NCBI GenBank assembly: GCA_016903675.1
Contig: JADQBA010000250.1
Coordinates: forward strand, 1-7,993
From: Stigonema ocellatum SAG 48.90 = DSM 106950
GTDB lineage: Bacteria; Cyanobacteriota; Cyanobacteriia; Cyanobacteriales; Nostocaceae
Reading direction: 5' to 3'
Length of the DNA: 7,993 nt
Part shown: piece after piece, positions 7,195 to 7,993 of the stretch
Position numbering within the stretch: the first letter of the stretch is position 1
How the letters are laid out: every line of letters starts with the position of its first letter
The notes under the pieces: model-generated
The model's database searches: none
Told to the model about the DNA's origin: nothing
The model's input: the letters and a program-made list of their open reading frames with translations, nothing else
Translations under genes and position numbers: made by a program

Positions 7195-7208
7195 GGAGTC
7201 AGGAGTCA
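7195..7208. repeat. STRR-type heptamer GGAGTCA, two units
   Basis: GGAGTCA at 7195-7201 and 7202-7208 are adjacent perfect units followed by GAATAAC. Short tandem heptamers of this sequence are common between genes in heterocystous cyanobacteria. Confidence 0.65.
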
Positions 7209-7270
7209 GAATAACCCCATGTGAAGGCAGGAAGGAAGTACTAAATCGTTTCTCTACAAGGATTTCTGGC

Positions 7271-7388
7271 TTAACTCATATCTTGCACCATCATCTTATT
7301 GCAAAAAAAGCAGCCTAAAACCCTTATTATTGCGTAGGTTGGGCACTGCCCACCAACCCTTATTGAGAATATGCAAGATGTCAGTTAA
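7271..7388. mobile_element. MITE-like element, 118 bp, with nested palindrome
   Basis: TTAACTCATATCTTGCA (7271-7287) and the reverse complement of 7372-7388 agree at 15 of 17 bases, forming terminal inverted repeats. Inside is a smaller palindrome, GGTTGGGCA with TGCCC(ACC)AACC (7338-7358). It is flanked by the direct repeat AACCCTTATT at 7319-7328 and 7355-7364, as if one small repeat had inserted into another. The GGGCACTGCCCACC type of motif is a familiar dispersed cyanobacterial repeat. No coding capacity and no clear target duplication outside 7271-7388 are seen, so calling it mobile is inference. Confidence 0.45.
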
Positions 7389-7586
7389 CTGAATGGTATT
7401 GCTTTGTCAATAAGCTATTTCAGTTTTTTCAATCAATTTAAAAAAAATAACTAATTGCGTTTTGCCATAAAAAAATAATGACAAGCGCTTATTTTGCTGT
7501 TCCTTTTTTAAGGATATTTAACATTTTGAAAAATAAATAAAGCCAATTGCATTAATTATCTTTATCTAAAAAACATGAAAATCTAC

Positions 7587-7614
7587 TTGATTTCTAAAAT
7601 AAAAAATGTAATAT
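7587..7614 (+). promoter_or_regulatory. Promoter of the double-glycine precursor gene
   Basis: TTGATT (7587-7592), a 16-base spacer and TAATAT (7609-7614) form a plausible sigma70-type promoter about 75 bases before the ATG. The alternative -10 TATTAT at 7612-7617 gives a 19-base spacer. The surrounding AT-rich run (7411-7620) makes chance matches likely, but the position suits the gene. No GTA-N8-TAC (NtcA) box was found. Confidence 0.5.
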
Positions 7615-7620
7615 TATAAA

Positions 7621-7645
7621 TGTGAGAACCAACAAGTCTCTCACA
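7621..7645 (+). promoter_or_regulatory. 5' leader hairpin of the precursor mRNA
   Basis: TGTGAGA (7621-7627) pairs perfectly with TCTCACA (7639-7645) around an 11-base loop. With the -10 box at 7609-7614 the transcript would begin at about 7621, putting the stem at the very 5' end of the mRNA, where such structures often slow decay. ATTCCCAG is repeated at 7651-7658 and 7672-7679 in the same leader. Confidence 0.55.
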
Positions 7646-7677
7646 GAAAAATTCCCAGAAAAAGCTAATTAATTCCC

Positions 7678-7682
7678 AGGAG
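7678..7682 (+). promoter_or_regulatory. Ribosome binding site AGGAG
   Basis: AGGAG ends seven bases before the ATG at 7690. It is the best Shine-Dalgarno match in the window and fixes the start of the 97-residue precursor. Confidence 0.8.
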
Positions 7683-7689
7683 AAACAAA

Positions 7690-7983
7690 ATGATTATTTC
7701 TGATCTGAACTACTTGGAAGTTACATCTGAAGAAATCTTCGGTGGTGTTGGTGTTCAAATCAACACCAACAACAACCAGAACACCACAGTTAGAGTGAAC
7801 GTTAGCGAAGTCTTCAACAAGAGCTTTAGGATCAACACAAGTGGTATCCAAGGAAATACAGCTGAAGTAACTGGTAGCTCTGACGCTTCTGGTAACAATA
7901 CCTTCACCAGCATCACCTTTGGTACTCAAACCGAACCAGGTAAATCTGAATCTACAGTTGCTGCTGTTTCTGTTAGCAAGTAG
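7690..7983 (+). CDS. Double-glycine leader small secreted protein precursor (97 residues)
   Basis: The protein opens with MIISDLNYLEVTSEEIFGG. This looks like a short leader ending in Gly18-Gly19 with Ile at -4 and several acidic residues, as in substrates of C39-peptidase ABC transporters. Cleavage would release residues 20-97: 78 residues with no Cys, rich in Asn, Thr, Ser and Val. Alternating polar and hydrophobic residues suggest beta structure, and the end is Val/Ala/Ser-rich (STVAAVSVSK). Lack of Cys argues against a lanthipeptide or a disulfide-linked bacteriocin. Small GG-leader proteins of this general kind occur widely in cyanobacteria; some in Synechococcus elongatus (EbfG) are secreted and promote biofilms. 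Homology to those is not claimed. The start is secure: AGGAG, a spaced promoter and a TAG stop at 7981-7983. The gene points away from the lipopeptide operon and is separated by about 2.1 kb, so a shared role is unproven. A C39 transporter would be expected nearby, beyond the window. Confidence 0.8.
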   Translation: MIISDLNYLEVTSEEIFGGVGVQINTNNNQNTTVRVNVSEVFNKSFRINTSGIQGNTAEVTGSSDASGNNTFTSITFGTQTEPGKSESTVAAVSVSK

Positions 7984-7993
7984 TTCTATTGCG

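Noticed and set aside
5556..7689. tRNA, CRISPR array or known riboswitch in the long spacer.
   Set aside because: No cloverleaf with a T-loop motif, no regularly spaced repeats with unique spacers, and no recognisable riboswitch core. The repeats present are a single duplication and short heptamers.
7756..7800. AAC-rich codons in the precursor gene, as in the variable repeat of a diversity-generating retroelement.
   Set aside because: No template repeat or reverse transcriptase is in the window and the Asn run lies early in the mature protein. Simple amino-acid bias explains it.

Overview
The window looks like chromosomal DNA from a filamentous, Nostoc-like cyanobacterium. The evidence is five copies of the palindrome GCGATCGC (HIP1), heptanucleotide tandem repeats of the STRR kind (TTTTGAC and GGAGTCA units), a decayed IS66-type transposase start of the cyanobacterial kind, modest G+C with AT-rich spacers, and the gene content itself. 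No taxonomic marker gene is present, so this assignment is inference.

Left part (1-5555, minus strand): the start of a lipopeptide assembly line. The first gene (2139-5555) encodes a loading protein with three domains in order: fatty acyl-AMP ligase (FAAL), a luciferase-like flavin monooxygenase (LLM) of the natural-product type, and a phosphopantetheinyl carrier domain. The second gene (1-2142, running off the left edge) overlaps it by four bases (ATGA). It begins a nonribosomal peptide synthetase (NRPS) with a TubC-like docking domain, a condensation domain and an adenylation domain cut just after its nucleotide-binding loop. Together they suggest that a free fatty acid is adenylated, loaded on the carrier, possibly hydroxylated while tethered, and then condensed onto the first amino acid of a peptide. 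No ketosynthase or aminotransferase lies between loading and monooxygenase, unlike the microginin and puwainaphycin lines.

Middle part (5556-7689): about 2.1 kb without a convincing intact gene. It holds a likely promoter for the NRPS operon with a 15-bp tandem repeat beside it, a frameshifted IS66-type transposase fragment, a roughly 100-bp direct duplication, a good sigma70-type promoter (6351-6379) reading rightward into no recognised gene, several clear hairpins (one with an ATG in its loop), and a MITE-like 118-bp element with 17-bp imperfect terminal inverted repeats around a smaller palindrome.

Right part (7690-7983, plus strand): a complete 97-residue protein with its own promoter, a 5' hairpin and a good ribosome binding site. 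It has a short leader ending in Gly-Gly and a Cys-free, Asn/Thr/Ser/Val-rich remainder. It reads as a precursor of a small protein secreted by a C39-peptidase ABC transporter; no transporter is inside the window.
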